A stretch of 64,000 nt of DNA from Bradyrhizobium sp. ISRA464 (GTDB lineage: Bacteria > Pseudomonadota > Alphaproteobacteria > Rhizobiales > Xanthobacteraceae). Of this stretch, positions 8,928-18,633 are shown piece after piece (the stretch's first letter is position 1; every line of letters begins with the position of its first letter). Both the position numbers and the translations under genes were made by a program. The stretch covers positions 5,890,001-5,954,000 of the forward strand of contig NZ_CP094526.1 of assembly GCF_029910095.1 (NCBI RefSeq). The letters run 5' to 3'. The notes under the pieces are model-generated. The model saw only the letters and a program-made list of their open reading frames with translations. It did not search any database and was not told where the DNA came from.

Positions 8928-9715
8928 TTGCTGGCGGGCCGTTTCTCGATGACGTCCTTGACGACGGGCGCCGCGGAGAATGCGTGAGGCCAGCCGGCAT
9001 AGAAGGCGAGATGGCCGAGTAGTTCGCCCGCCTCTTCGCGCGTCAATCCATTATCCATCGCCCGGTTCAGGTGGTACGTGATCTGAGCGACCTGTCCGGT
9101 CGCGACGAGCGCGCTGACGGTAACGAGACTGCGATCCCGCGGAGCGAGGCCCGGCCTCAACCAGAGATCCCTAAACAGCACGTCGGTCGTGTACTGGACG
9201 AGGCTTGGCGTGATCTGGGCGAATTGTTCTCCGACACGCGTCGCCCTCTGCTTCTCCGCCGCTTCGTCGATGAGCAGTTGCGGTCCCGATGCTGGCGGGA
9301 GTTGATCAGCTCCGATGTTGCGGCTCTTGAAGATGCTCCGTGTCGCCGGAAGCGCATCCATCGCGTTGGCCCAGCCAGTGTAGAACGCCAAGTGTGTAAC
9401 GATTTCGGAGATCTCGGCCGGCTTGACACCATTGTCGAGCGCGAGATTGAGATAGAAGGGCAGTTCGACGGTCTGATCGCGTGCGATCAGAGCCGCAAGA
9501 GTGACGATGCTACGATCTCGGGGCGAAAGGCTCGGCCGCTTCCAGAGATCGCCCAGAACAACCTTTTGGGCATACTTCTCGAGCGCCGGCGCGACGGTAC
9601 GGATGTCTTCGGATTCTGACATGGGATTAGCTCCTTCGACGGTTGTCTGTTGCCCAGCGGCTGCTCCGCCAATGATCAAGCAGAACGAAAACAAGGATGC
9701 TGCGAGCAATCTCAT
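8924..9715 (-). CDS. exported protein with two carboxymuconolactone-decarboxylase-like domains
   Basis: A 263-residue protein. ATG 9715 overlaps the MFS stop (ATGA) and opens a signal peptide ([20 protein letters not shown]). Two similar CMD/AhpD-fold repeats follow: [16 protein letters not shown]...[12 protein letters not shown] and [16 protein letters not shown]...[12 protein letters not shown]. No CxxC motif is present, so it is not a thiol peroxidase like AhpD; it is closer to the gamma-carboxymuconolactone decarboxylase branch. The second repeat has its own complete helix set, so it probably forms a pseudo-dimer. It works with the cupin and MFS transporter in an unknown detoxification or catabolic step. 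Confidence 0.8.
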   Translation of the reverse strand: MRLLAASLFSFCLIIGGAAAGQQTTVEGANPMSESEDIRTVAPALEKYAQKVVLGDLWKRPSLSPRDRSIVTLAALIARDQTVELPFYLNLALDNGVKPAEISEIVTHLAFYTGWANAMDALPATRSIFKSRNIGADQLPPASGPQLLIDEAAEKQRATRVGEQFAQITPSLVQYTTDVLFRDLWLRPGLAPRDRSLVTVSALVATGQVAQITYHLNRAMDNGLTREEAGELLGHLAFYAGWPHAFSAAPVVKDVIEKRPASK

Positions 9716-10917
9716 TGCGGCCCTCCCTCCAGCTTTGCCGGGTGCACGATTAGCCATGACGCGACGATTGCAGCGCAGAGCACGGTGACGGCGCTGGCAA
9801 GGAACACGACGTTCAGCCTTGCACCAATCGCGATCAGTCCGAGCGCCGGGCTCGCAACGCCTTGGGCGAAGTCGAGAAACGCGGTGTATGCTCCCATAGC
9901 CAAACCGCGGCTCTGTGCGGGCACGCGGCGGACCGCTTCCACGCCCAAGCCGGGATAGACCAGTGAGAAACCGAATCCTGTGAGCGCGGCTCCGAGCAGG
10001 GCCATCTCGGGCCCGGCGGCCAGCCAGATGAGCGCCTGGCCAGCTGCTTCAGTCAATGCACAGACCAGCGCGACTCTCGCGCCACCGATTGTATCCGCCA
10101 TATGGCTGAAGAAGATGCGCGCCAGAATGAATGCGATGGCATAAGCGGTGTAGGCGAGCCATCCGTTGGACCATCCCCGGTTTGCGAACAGCAAGGCGGC
10201 GAACGTGGTCACCGCGCCGAAGCCTACGCTGCCAAGCGCCGAGCCGAAGCCCGGTACCCATACCGCACCCAGCACCTTGAGGAACGAGAGGCGAGTTCGG
10301 GGCGCCGGAGCAACTGCGGGAAGGAACGCGACCAACGCCAGTGTGGCGAGTGGAGCCAACGCCGTGCCAAACGCGATCGCCGCAAAGCCGTAATCGGCAT
10401 AGAGCGCGGATCCAGCCGGCGCACCGATCGCGAAGGCTGCGAACATCGCGGAGCCGACCCAGGCGATGACCCTGCCCGTGTTTCTGGAATCGACGAGCGC
10501 CAGCCCCCAACTCACCGTAGCCGTGATGATGAAACTCTCGGCGCCTCCGAGCAAGCCTCGCCCAACCAAGAGAATCGAGACCGAGGTGAGCGGAGCACTC
10601 TCTAAGCAGAGCGACAGCAGATAAAGCAAACCGGACGCCGCTGCTGCCAGCAGGCCGACGATCACTGCACGCTTTGCTCCGCGGCTGTCCGAATATTGGC
10701 CCGCCCATGGCCGCAAGATCAGGGATGCACCGAACTGACTGCCGGCGACGAGGCCGACTACGAATGTGCCAAAACCCAGCCCATTGTGGACGTGAAGTGG
10801 GAGGACCGGCATCGCGGCACCGATCACGAGAAAGGCGACGAAGACCACCGCCATGATCGGCAACAACGTCGCCGCAATGCGATGGGCAACCATCTCTTCC
10901 ACAGCAATGACCGACAT
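9712..10917 (-). CDS. MFS transporter
   Basis: A 401-residue integral membrane protein with about 12 hydrophobic segments. The loop between TM2 and TM3 reads RPWAGQYSDSRGAKRAV, the MFS A-motif, and its repeat in the second half is HMADTIGGARVAL. The family includes drug exporters and sugar-efflux (SetB/YfcJ-like) carriers. It is the second gene of the operon SDR-MFS-CMD-cupin: 12 bases after the SDR and overlapping the CMD gene by 4 bases, consistent with export of the substrate or product of those enzymes. Confidence 0.85.
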   Translation of the reverse strand: MSVIAVEEMVAHRIAATLLPIMAVVFVAFLVIGAAMPVLPLHVHNGLGFGTFVVGLVAGSQFGASLILRPWAGQYSDSRGAKRAVIVGLLAAAASGLLYLLSLCLESAPLTSVSILLVGRGLLGGAESFIITATVSWGLALVDSRNTGRVIAWVGSAMFAAFAIGAPAGSALYADYGFAAIAFGTALAPLATLALVAFLPAVAPAPRTRLSFLKVLGAVWVPGFGSALGSVGFGAVTTFAALLFANRGWSNGWLAYTAYAIAFILARIFFSHMADTIGGARVALVCALTEAAGQALIWLAAGPEMALLGAALTGFGFSLVYPGLGVEAVRRVPAQSRGLAMGAYTAFLDFAQGVASPALGLIAIGARLNVVFLASAVTVLCAAIVASWLIVHPAKLEGGPQ

Positions 10918-10929
10918 GCTGGCCGCGCT

Positions 10930-11676
10930 TCAGAGTTCTTGCCTGGTCGGCCGGTAGAGGATTTCGTTGATGTCCACGTCCTCCGGCTGGCTGATCGCGA
11001 ACGCGACGGCTCGTGCGAACGAGTCGGCTGGCACGGCTACCTGCGAATAGAAGGTACTGACACGCGTCCTGGCATCGGGATCGGTGATGCTGTTGGGAAG
11101 CTCGGTGGCGACAGCGCCTGGTGAAATCACCGTCGTCCGGATGTTGTACGGTTTGACCTCCTGGCGCAGCCCCTCGGACAGCGCGCGCACGGCATGTTTC
11201 GTTGCTGCATAGACGGCAAAGCCAGGCCCGACCCTGTGGCCTGCTACCGAAGAAACGTTGATGAAGTGGCCAGACTTCTGCCGCTGCATATGTGGCAGCG
11301 CCGCGGCGATCCCGTACAGCACGCCCTTGATGTTGACGTCGATCATACGGTCCCACTCGTCCACCTTTAGTCGTTCGAGCAGTGCCTGCGGCATCAGGCC
11401 TGCGTTGTTGATCATGACATCGACGCGACCATAGGTCTGAACTGCTGAATCGACGAGAGCCTTGACCTGCTCGCGCCGGGTAACGTCCGTCGTGACGGCG
11501 AGGGCCTTGCCCCGACGGGACTCCAGCTCCTTCGCCAGCGACTGCAGCCGGTCGGCGCGCCTGGCCCCGAGCACGACGGTTGCGCCTTGGGCGGAAAGCA
11601 GCCGCGCCGTGGCCTCGCCCAACCCGCTGCTCGCCCCTGTCACCACCACGATCTTGTCTTTGATTCCTTCGGTCAT
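10930..11676 (-). CDS. SDR family oxidoreductase
   Basis: A 248-residue classical SDR starting [20 protein letters not shown]. Cofactor motif TGASSGLG at 13-20, NNAG at 90-93, S142/S143, Y156 and K160 present. GARR after strand two, with two arginines, favours NADP(H). The resemblance to YdfG/serine-type dehydrogenases is family level only. First gene of the four-gene operon; the divergent neighbour is a broken LysR gene, whose product would be expected to have regulated this promoter. Confidence 0.85.
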   Translation of the reverse strand: MTEGIKDKIVVVTGASSGLGEATARLLSAQGATVVLGARRADRLQSLAKELESRRGKALAVTTDVTRREQVKALVDSAVQTYGRVDVMINNAGLMPQALLERLKVDEWDRMIDVNIKGVLYGIAAALPHMQRQKSGHFINVSSVAGHRVGPGFAVYAATKHAVRALSEGLRQEVKPYNIRTTVISPGAVATELPNSITDPDARTRVSTFYSQVAVPADSFARAVAFAISQPEDVDINEILYRPTRQEL

Positions 11677-11793
11677 TGCCTCGTGTCTCCCTGTTGACAC
11701 GCCGTCTCCTGGCTGCTGACCCAAACCTAAGCCTTCCGCCCTCCCCTGATTAGGTGATAGATTTCGAATGCAGTCATTAGGAGCGCTAATCAA

Positions 11794-12654
11794 ATGCATC
11801 GAGAAGACGCGAGCGATCTCCTGGCCTTCCTGGCAGTGGCAAGAGAACGCAATTTCACGCGCGCAGCGGCCAAGCTCGGTATGACGCAGTCGGCACGAGC
11901 TAGATCATCCGCAACCTCGAAGAACGCATGAATCGCACGACCCGGAGCGTCACCCCAACTCGTTCCTAAAGATCGGGCCGAAGTTCGAGGAGATGGATGC
12001 CGAGCTGGCGGGCTTGAGCGAATTGCGGGAGAAGCCCGCCGGCACGATCCGGATCACGGCGACGGAATACGCGGCTCAGGCCATTCTGATGCCGGGAAGA
12101 TTCTTCCGAGCTACCCCGACATCAAGGTCGAGGTGCTGATCGACTACGGCCTCACGAACATCGTCGCCGCCCAGTACGATGCGGGGATTCGTCCCGGCGA
12201 ATTGGTCGCGAAGGATATGATCGCCGTGAGAGTGGGGCCGGATCTTCGCATGGCTGTCGTCGGCGCACCGTCCCATTTCGAGGGCCGGAAGAGGCCTCGC
12301 ACCCCGCAGGACCTGACGCAACACAACTGCATCAACCTGCGCCTACCTACGCACGGCGGCAGTTTGTACGCTTGGGAGTTCGAGAAGAACGGGCGCGATC
12401 TTCACGTCCGTGTCGATGGGCAACTGGTTTTCAACGGGGCGCGCGCGCTGCTCGACGCCGCGCTAAAGGGTTTCGGTCTGGCCTATCTGATGGAAGGCCA
12501 CGTTCAGCCTTATCTCTCACAAGGCCGCCTTATACGGGTGCTCGCGGACTGGTGCCCGCCGTTCTCTGGGTACCACCTATACTACCCCAGCCGACGGCAG
12601 CCTTCGCCGGCTTTCTCCCTCCTGGTGGACACGCTTCGCTACAAGGGACGCTGA
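11794..12654 (+). pseudogene. LysR family regulator, multiply disrupted
   Basis: Starts at ATG 11794 with an intact first HTH helix ([26 protein letters not shown]). Around 11900 the frame shifts; IIRNLEERM appears in another frame after an in-frame TAG, part of the linker is missing, and KIGPKFEEMDAELAGLSELREKPAGTIRITATEYAAQ appears in a third frame. From about 12115 the effector domain is open again (SYPDIKVEVLIDYGLTNIV to FSLLVDTLRYKGR). At least three lesions. It is divergent from the SDR-MFS-CMD-cupin operon, the normal place for a LysR activator of that operon. Confidence 0.8.
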
Positions 12655-12993
12655 CTCGAGCCCAGATTGCGGTGGGGCTGCCGCGTTGTAGCCATCACAG
12701 CAGCTGCGATACGCACCCAATATGTAATGGCTCTTTCCCTGTTCTCATCGTCCAATGCAATTCGCACCTCGTGCTCTAATTGCCACCATCAGGAGCACAA
12801 GATCGTGGTGGATCATACGTTTGGTGTCGAAAATCGTGGCGCAGCGTAGCGGGGGAGGGACGCGCTACCAGGTCCAAAACGCAAGCGAAATCCTTAAGTT
12901 TTCCAGCACGTTGGCCGGATTGGGGTAGCGGAAGTGTCGGTGTTACATCCCACCCGGATGTCTCACCGTCCCCGCGCCCCGGAAAGGCTCTTC
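12655..12993. other. gene-poor stretch upstream of integrase remnant
   Basis: About 340 bases between the broken LysR gene and an integrase remnant. Only short frames occur (for example a Cys/His-containing one ending at 12849) and none is convincing. I found no tRNA gene that could have served as an integration site. Confidence 0.4.
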
Positions 12994-13345
12994 GTGGCTC
13001 GTCCCTCCTATCTCGCCCGGCGCGGCGACGGTCGCTACTTCCTGCAAATTCGGTTGTCCGTCCTGCTGCAGGAGTTTCTGCGGCCGGCGGGGCGCAACGC
13101 CAGCACAAGATGAAAGGCCGGGGCGAGGCAGAGGCGGTCGTTCGGTTCGCGATCGATTTCCTCGGCGATCCGCGCATGAACGAGCTCACCGACGAGAAGT
13201 GGAAGCTGCTCGACGATGCGCTCCCGGACATTCCCAACCGCGACAACATCCCAGCTGAATCTTCGAAGTCGCTGTTCCAGCGCTACAAATACGCTGAAAC
13301 TCACGGCTGGTCGCAGCTCACTCGCGTCAGGCTGAAGCGCATCCT
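12994..13345 (+). pseudogene. tyrosine integrase, N-terminal remnant
   Basis: GTG 12994 opens ARPSYLARRGDGRYFLQIRL, the N-terminal beta hairpin typical of alphaproteobacterial phage-type integrases, and stops at 13111. After a frameshift, EAVVRFAIDFLGDPRMNEL and LPDIPNRDNIPAESSKSLFQRYKYAETHGW follow to about 13345, resembling the SAM-like core-binding region. The catalytic domain (R-H-R-Y) is missing. An IS630 transposase tail overlaps the 3' end on the other strand, which suggests that rearrangement removed the rest. Confidence 0.5.
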
Positions 13346-13452
13346 GCGGCCTCGAAGCAGTTTGCGCATTCATCCGGTGTGAAGGTGTGGAAGGCGTCTG
13401 CGATAGCTGTTTCCAAGGTTTCGATAGTTCTGGCGGCGGCCTTGCGCAGCCG
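13327..13452 (-). mobile_element. IS630-family transposase, C-terminal fragment
   Basis: Forty-one residues read RLRKAAARTIETLETAIADAF then TPDECANCFEAAGC, the C-terminal helix pair and ExCxxYFxxxGY-type end of IS630/Tc1-mariner transposases (here Tyr to Cys at two places). The DDE core is absent. A second, different IS630 tail lies at 53208-53327. Confidence 0.5.
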
Positions 13453-13744
13453 CGATTGTGTCGACTGCGATTGGATCTGAGTCATTCGTGCTCGATTGGA
13501 GTCTGCAGGCGGGCCGTGGTGGACATGTCGTTGCCACGCATTCGCCGAGGAAAGCGACACCCAAGCGACATCCGCCTGATGCTGCCGCAGGACGGGCAAT
13601 ACGACACGGCGAAGCCCCAGAAAGTCCACATCGTCGACGTCGGCATCGCCATCCAGAAGCGCCGCGGCGTCGAGGTCGGCCCAAGTGGGTGTTGAGGAGA
13701 ACAAATTTCCCTGAAAGCCGGCGCGGCGCAGTGCGAGCCGTGCA

Positions 13745-14160
13745 GCGGACTAGGTCCAGTCGCCCGAGAAGGTCAATCACCACCCTGCTCCCGGGCGGCA
13801 GTCCGTAGGCGCGCGCTACGCGCGCTGCGTCGTGCGGGAAGCCGCCACTCGCCAGCACCACCGCACGGCGGGCGACGATGCTGTACTCACCCCTCGCATC
13901 TCGCACCACGACGCCCGTGACGGCACCATTCTCAGTGACGAGCCGCTGCGCGGGCGTTGCTGTAAGCAGAGGAATGCGCAGATCGAACACGGTCTTCGCC
14001 AGACGCGCTGCGAGCGCATTACCACTCGTAATCTTGACGCCGCGACTGTAGAGAACGAGATCTTTGATGTGACTAGCAAGCCGCTTGGCAACATAGATCG
14101 CTGAAGTCACCACGAGCACATCGCACGACAGATCACGATCCTGTCCTGGCATTGGCATGT
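13745..14160 (-). pseudogene. FAD-dependent dehydrogenase (3-ketosteroid-dehydrogenase-like), remnant
   Basis: Begins with a plausible start PMPGQDRDLSCDVLVV at about 14160, but the glycine-rich FAD motif that should follow is deleted and the frame jumps to TSAIYVAKRLASHIKDLVL. The middle, SRGVKITSGNALAARLAKTVFDL, ENGAVTGVVVRDARGEY and VVLASGGFPHDAARVARAY, is typical of fumarate-reductase-like flavoproteins of the 3-ketosteroid 1-dehydrogenase type. It then loses homology near 13790. Without its FAD-binding loop and C-terminal half it cannot function. Confidence 0.6.
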
Positions 14161-14320
14161 CCTCCTGCGGCCATCGCTTGTTTCGCAACGCGCTCATACG
14201 GAGTCTGGATAGGTCCGCGATCCGACTTGGCCAATGGACGAAATCCCTTTTGTGTTGTACTTTTCATGAGTGCGCGGGCGAACGGCCGTCACCCCAACAC
14301 GTCCTGGAGAGGTCACCGAT

Positions 14321-15220
14321 ATGATCCCGCACTACTTCCTCTACGAGGAATCGGCACCGAAGGTCGAACCTTCATTCCTGCACATCGAGCCAATTCCCGT
14401 GCGTACATAATTGGACAATTCAGACGCACGCACACCCCGATCACCATCAAGTACCGGCGATCAGCAAGGGCGGCGGTGCGATCGAGGTTGAAGGGCAAAG
14501 TTGGGAGCTTTCGCCGCCGGCGCTGGTGATCATCCCGGCGCTCACGATCCACGCAATTCGCTTCAAGCCTGGCACCGACGGATACGTCGTCACGGTGACT
14601 CCGCCTTTCCTTCAATCCGCGCTCGACGACGATCCCGAGCCTGTCGGCGGCTTTCGTCTCCCGGCGCGGTTTCTCCCGGAGCAAATCGGGAGCGACATCG
14701 ACCTGATCGGGCTCTTTGCCGCGCTCGAGCATGAGTTCGTCTGGTTCGCTCCAGGTCGGCGCGCGGCAATTAAGGCCTATCTGCGCTGATCGCGGTCACA
14801 AATTGCCGCCTGCTCGCCCAGGAACGCGCCCGCCCCGTTGCTATGGCGCGCGATGCCGATATGGTGATGCGTTTTCGCGAACTCATCGAGCAGCATTATC
14901 GCGACCACCCGCCACTCGGCTTCTATGCCCGCAAGTTGGGGGTCACCACTGCACGTCTCAATTCGTGTTGCCGTGTCACGACAGGCAGGTCGTCATTAGC
15001 GCTAATCAACGATCGGTTGCTAACTGAGGCCAAGCGCAGCCTGCTCTATTCCGATATGACCGTGAATGAAATCGGCGTCGCGCTCGGCTATGATGACGCG
15101 GCCTACTTCAACCGGTTCTTCTCCCGAAGAGTAGGCCTGCCGCCCGGCCGCTTCCGCGACACCCCCTATCTCGGAACGGCCGAAGTTGACCGCGTTCATT
15201 GGATCAAGCTCGAGCTCTGA
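14321..15220 (+). pseudogene. AraC family regulator, frameshifted
   Basis: ATG 14321 (GGAGAGG upstream) starts IPHYFLYEESAPKVEPSFLHIEPIPV, then a TAA occurs at about 14408. The next frame carries HAHPDHHQVPAISKGGGAIEVEG and LVIIPALTIHAI, a cupin-like AraC sensor domain, up to a stop at 14787. A third frame from about 14843 holds the C-terminal double HTH: MRFRELIEQHYRDHPPLGFYARKLGV and MTVNEIGVALGYDDAAYFNRFFSR. The layout matches PobR-like AraC regulators (~295 residues). At least two frameshifts. Confidence 0.7.
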
Positions 15221-15616
15221 CTCCGTCCAGAGAACATTCAGCCCCACGCCCTGATAGCTTCTTCAGCAGAGATGCTCTCCGCCATGGAAGAAGAGTGGAT
15301 CATCCATGGCGTGCAAGACAATCGGGGAGCGGGACGCCGGCTGCAATAGGCCCGCATGCTCAATGAACGACTTTCGTGCTACGAGAGGCCGATGCTTTGT
15401 GGCCTCCTCCATCGACAGAATGCTTATGGCGCAAGCATCGGCCCCCCCAAGAACTGATGCCCGCTCGTCAGGTCTCCGGACACCCGCACGCCCACTTCTT
15501 CGCTTTCTGCAAGCAGCGTTCTCCTTGTCCAGCCGCTCGCACTAAATCACCGAATTTCTTTGGATGTTCATCATAGGGCGATCTTTGATGAACATGTTTC
15601 AACGCCCATTGTCCGG
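15221..15616. other. gene-poor stretch
   Basis: About 395 bases between the broken AraC gene and the DUF35 gene. Several short frames overlap each other without recognisable motifs. No hairpin or repeat stood out. Confidence 0.4.
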
Positions 15617-16078
15617 TCAGGAGCGTAGCCGTAGCCGCCATTGCAGCAAAGAGAACGATGGATCGGACTCCGGGTGATGCTCGAACACCCCTTCAACCTC
15701 AGCTCCGATAACGACGGGCTGCTGGGGATCGCCCAGCAGATTGCCCACCAAGCGTACGCTGCCGGCGTGTGGCAACTCGACAAGCACTGCGACGTACGGA
15801 CCGTGGTGCCTCAGCGCCGCGTGCGAGGGATGCCACACACGTTCCCAACTGAAGATCCGGCCGGTCGGTTCGACCTCAGTCCATGTGGGATCGAAAGCGT
15901 GACAATGATGGCATATCCATTCCGGCCCGAACTGCCAGGTAGCACAGCGGTCACAGCGTTGCACCAGTAGCCGGCCTTCGCGCAAGCCCGCCCAGTACGG
16001 TGCGGAGAGGCCATCCAGCTCGCTCACTGGAATGGGCAACCCGGCAGGAAGATAGTGCGCACGCGCCGGCCCACTCAC
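15617..16078 (-). CDS. Zn-ribbon/OB-fold (DUF35) acyl-CoA-associated protein
   Basis: A 153-residue DUF35 protein: a rubredoxin-like zinc ribbon with C42, C45, C56 and C59 (CDRCATW...CHHC), then an OB-fold (GRIFSWERVWHPSHAALRHHGPYVAVLVEL). Proteins of this family bind thiolases or thiolase-like lyases and enclose the acyl-CoA substrate, as in archaeal thiolase/HMG-CoA synthase complexes and the Ltp2/ChsH2 aldolase of steroid degradation. Its start overlaps the stop of the thiolase gene by ATGA, which supports a complex between the two. It is the last gene of the operon that begins at 22575. Confidence 0.85.
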   Translation of the reverse strand: MSGPARAHYLPAGLPIPVSELDGLSAPYWAGLREGRLLVQRCDRCATWQFGPEWICHHCHAFDPTWTEVEPTGRIFSWERVWHPSHAALRHHGPYVAVLVELPHAGSVRLVGNLLGDPQQPVVIGAEVEGVFEHHPESDPSFSLLQWRLRLRS

Positions 16079-17271
16079 AGCGTAGCCTCCGAGCCCAGAA
16101 TAAGGTTGCTGGCGGGCGTCACCATCGGGCCGCCGATGACCAAGGCTACATCGTTTCGTCGAACCTGGCTCATCGATGTCCCACGTACCTGACGGACGGC
16201 TTCCAGAACGAGCTCAAAACCATGCATGTAGCATTCTGCGAGGTTGCCACCGCTAGTGTTGAGCGGTAGTCGGCCGGACGGCGCTATCAGGTTTTCGACC
16301 GTAAGAAAGTCATTCGCCTCGTCCGGTTTGAAGAACCCGTGTTCCGCCAAGGCCATAACGACGCCGCCTGTGAAGTTCTCGTAGCTCTGGACTACGCCGA
16401 TGTCGGATGGACCAACCCTTGCCATGCGATAAAGATCGGGTGCGACTGTATCGAAGCTTGCACTGGCATAGCGTGACGAATTGTGGGCCGTCGCTGCGGC
16501 ACGATGCCCAGATCCCATGGCCGCTCCGAGCACATAGGCAGGCCGCTGCCGGAACTCATTGGCTCGTTCTTCAGCGACGAGCAGGATGGCAGCGGCGCCG
16601 TCGTTCTCCATGCAGCAATCGTACAGATGAAACGGCTCAACGATCCAGCGTGAGGCATCATACTTGTCCGGATCCAGTGGTTTTCCGTACATCACCGCGC
16701 GGGGATTGCTCTGAGCGTGATGGTAGGAGGCAAGTGCGACTGCGCGCAAAGCCTCTTGGCGAACGCCGTGCTCGTGCATGTAGCGGCGAACGCGCATCGC
16801 AAACCGCTGGGGAGGCGCCAGCACGCCATACGGCATCAGATAGGCTTTCTCACCGGAGATGGTGTCGATCCCGCCAGCCTGTCCGAAGCGGCCGTGCTGA
16901 CCTTGCGCCAGCGAGCGAAAGACCACGACACAATCGGCGAGGCCTCCAGCGATCGAAGCGGCTGCGTTGGCAACCGCGGCGCAACACCCTCCACCTCCTC
17001 CGCCCCACTGCATCGTTGCGGCCCGCAACCGACGTATGCCGAGCGCCGCGGCCAGACGTGATGCTTCGCTGCGATCGTCGCTGTAGGAGGAGAATCCGTC
17101 GATATCACGGGGATCGAGGCCGGCGTCATCGCAGGCGGCCAAGATCGCCTTGAGGGCGAGCTTGAATTCCGGATCCGGCGATGCGCCATGGCGGTAGTAG
17201 TCAGTTTCGCCGATCCCGATCACGGCAACCCGGCCCCTGAGAGAACGTTCAGTTGTCGGCCGCACCATCAT
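16075..17271 (-). CDS. thiolase / lipid-transfer-protein family (SCP2-thiolase-like)
   Basis: A 398-residue thiolase-fold protein. The N-terminal half has GIGETDYYRHG and WGGGGGGCCAAVANAAASI, with a Cys pair near the nucleophile position of thiolases; the C-terminal half has NTSGGNLAECYMHG, where the usual NxGG...GH motif is altered. The sequence belongs to the lipid-transfer/thiolase-like branch that works with DUF35 partners, either as thiolase or as retro-aldol lyase of a 3-hydroxyacyl-CoA. Its stop overlaps the DUF35 start and its start overlaps the CoA-transferase stop, so translation is coupled through all three. Confidence 0.8.
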   Translation of the reverse strand: MMVRPTTERSLRGRVAVIGIGETDYYRHGASPDPEFKLALKAILAACDDAGLDPRDIDGFSSYSDDRSEASRLAAALGIRRLRAATMQWGGGGGGCCAAVANAAASIAGGLADCVVVFRSLAQGQHGRFGQAGGIDTISGEKAYLMPYGVLAPPQRFAMRVRRYMHEHGVRQEALRAVALASYHHAQSNPRAVMYGKPLDPDKYDASRWIVEPFHLYDCCMENDGAAAILLVAEERANEFRQRPAYVLGAAMGSGHRAAATAHNSSRYASASFDTVAPDLYRMARVGPSDIGVVQSYENFTGGVVMALAEHGFFKPDEANDFLTVENLIAPSGRLPLNTSGGNLAECYMHGFELVLEAVRQVRGTSMSQVRRNDVALVIGGPMVTPASNLILGSEATL

Positions 17272-18572
17272 TGTTTTGCGTCCCGTCGCGACTGGCTCCC
17301 CACATCGGCACCGAACGCACCGGTCTCGGCGAGGCGCGCCAAGTGTGCATCGTCATAGCCAAGTACCTCGCGCAGCACGCGTTCGGTGTGCTGCCCCACG
17401 GCTGGGGCTGCAACCGGATCGACGATTGGCGTTCGAGAATATCGGATCGGCAGGTTGACGTTCGGGATCCAGCCCAGCCTGTCGTGAGGAATGCGGCTGA
17501 CGAGCCGGCGCTCGCGCGCTTCGGGCGAGCGGATGGCCTCTCCGACGGTCCGCACCTGCCCGCAAGGAACCCCGGCGGACCGCATCCTTGATTGCCAGTG
17601 CGACCAGGGCTGCTGCGCGAATGCTTCCCCAAGGATCGTAAACAGCTCATCGCGTCGTCGGATGCGGTCCGGTCCGGTCGCATAGATCACTGCCGACGCC
17701 AGATCCTCGCGATCGATTACCTGCGACATGAGGCGCTGGAAGATCTTGTCGTTGCCGCAGTTGATGTAGAAGGCACAGTCGCTCGCCTGAAATACGCCCG
17801 ACGGACACGTGTCAGGGCTGGTATTGCCGTGGCGCTGCGGGTTGGCGCCGCTGAATAGATGCTGCATCGTCGCGTAACCGGTCATCAGCACCGCGTTGTC
17901 GAACAGCGATATCTCGACCGACTGACCGAGGCCGCTGCGCTCCCGGGCGACCAGCGCGCCGAGAATGGCATTGCAGGCCATCATCGCCGTGCTGATGTCC
18001 ATGACCGGCGCCAGCGCCCGCACCCCCTCGCGATCGGCGTAGCCATTCATCGACACGAAGCCGCTCTCGACCTGCGCGATCGGATCGAAGCCGAGCCGAT
18101 CGGCGAAGCTGCCTTCCCGTCCATAGGCCGACACCGAACAGTAGATGATCTCGGGCCTGATTCTCCGGCAGGCCTCATAGTCGAGCCCGAACCGTTCCAT
18201 GACACCTGTCGAGAAGTTCTCGACGACGACATCAGCGGTCGCGACCAACTCTCGCGCGACCGTGACGCCCTCCGGTGACTTGAGATCGAGCGCGACGCTC
18301 CGCTTATTCCGATTGGTCCAGGCGAACGGCGCGCCATGCTTGAGGTCTGCATGCACCGGCGGATAGCGACGCAGATCGTCGCCGCGGCCGGGCGCCTCAA
18401 CCTTGATGACCTCGGCGCCCATGTCGGCCAGGATCATGGTCGCAAAGGGGCCGGCAATGAAGTGCGAGAAATCGACGACCCGTATTCCGTCGAGCGCCTT
18501 CGGCGCGTGCGACGGGCGCGGCGTATGCTCGGGAAACTCCGCTTCGAGATTGTCCAACATGTCTATATCCAC
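17268..18572 (-). CDS. CaiB/BaiF family III CoA transferase
   Basis: A 434-residue class III CoA transferase. The N-terminal Rossmann-like part has LDGIRVVDFSHFIAGPFATMILADMGAEVIKVE, then NKRSVALDLKSPEG, FSTGVMERFGLDYE and ISTAMMACNAILGALVARERSG. It transfers CoA from a donor thioester to a carboxylic acid and would activate the substrate of the adjacent Rieske oxygenase/thiolase pathway without ATP. Its 3' end overlaps the thiolase start by 4 bases. A second transferase of the same family lies at 23279, and a fragment of a third at 31058. Confidence 0.85.
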   Translation of the reverse strand: MDIDMLDNLEAEFPEHTPRPSHAPKALDGIRVVDFSHFIAGPFATMILADMGAEVIKVEAPGRGDDLRRYPPVHADLKHGAPFAWTNRNKRSVALDLKSPEGVTVARELVATADVVVENFSTGVMERFGLDYEACRRIRPEIIYCSVSAYGREGSFADRLGFDPIAQVESGFVSMNGYADREGVRALAPVMDISTAMMACNAILGALVARERSGLGQSVEISLFDNAVLMTGYATMQHLFSGANPQRHGNTSPDTCPSGVFQASDCAFYINCGNDKIFQRLMSQVIDREDLASAVIYATGPDRIRRRDELFTILGEAFAQQPWSHWQSRMRSAGVPCGQVRTVGEAIRSPEARERRLVSRIPHDRLGWIPNVNLPIRYSRTPIVDPVAAPAVGQHTERVLREVLGYDDAHLARLAETGAFGADVGSQSRRDAKQ

Positions 18573-18633
18573 TGGTTTTCCGGAAGGGCTGTCGTGACGT
18601 TCGGCCTCCGAGCGTCCTCACTCCTGCATGGCG

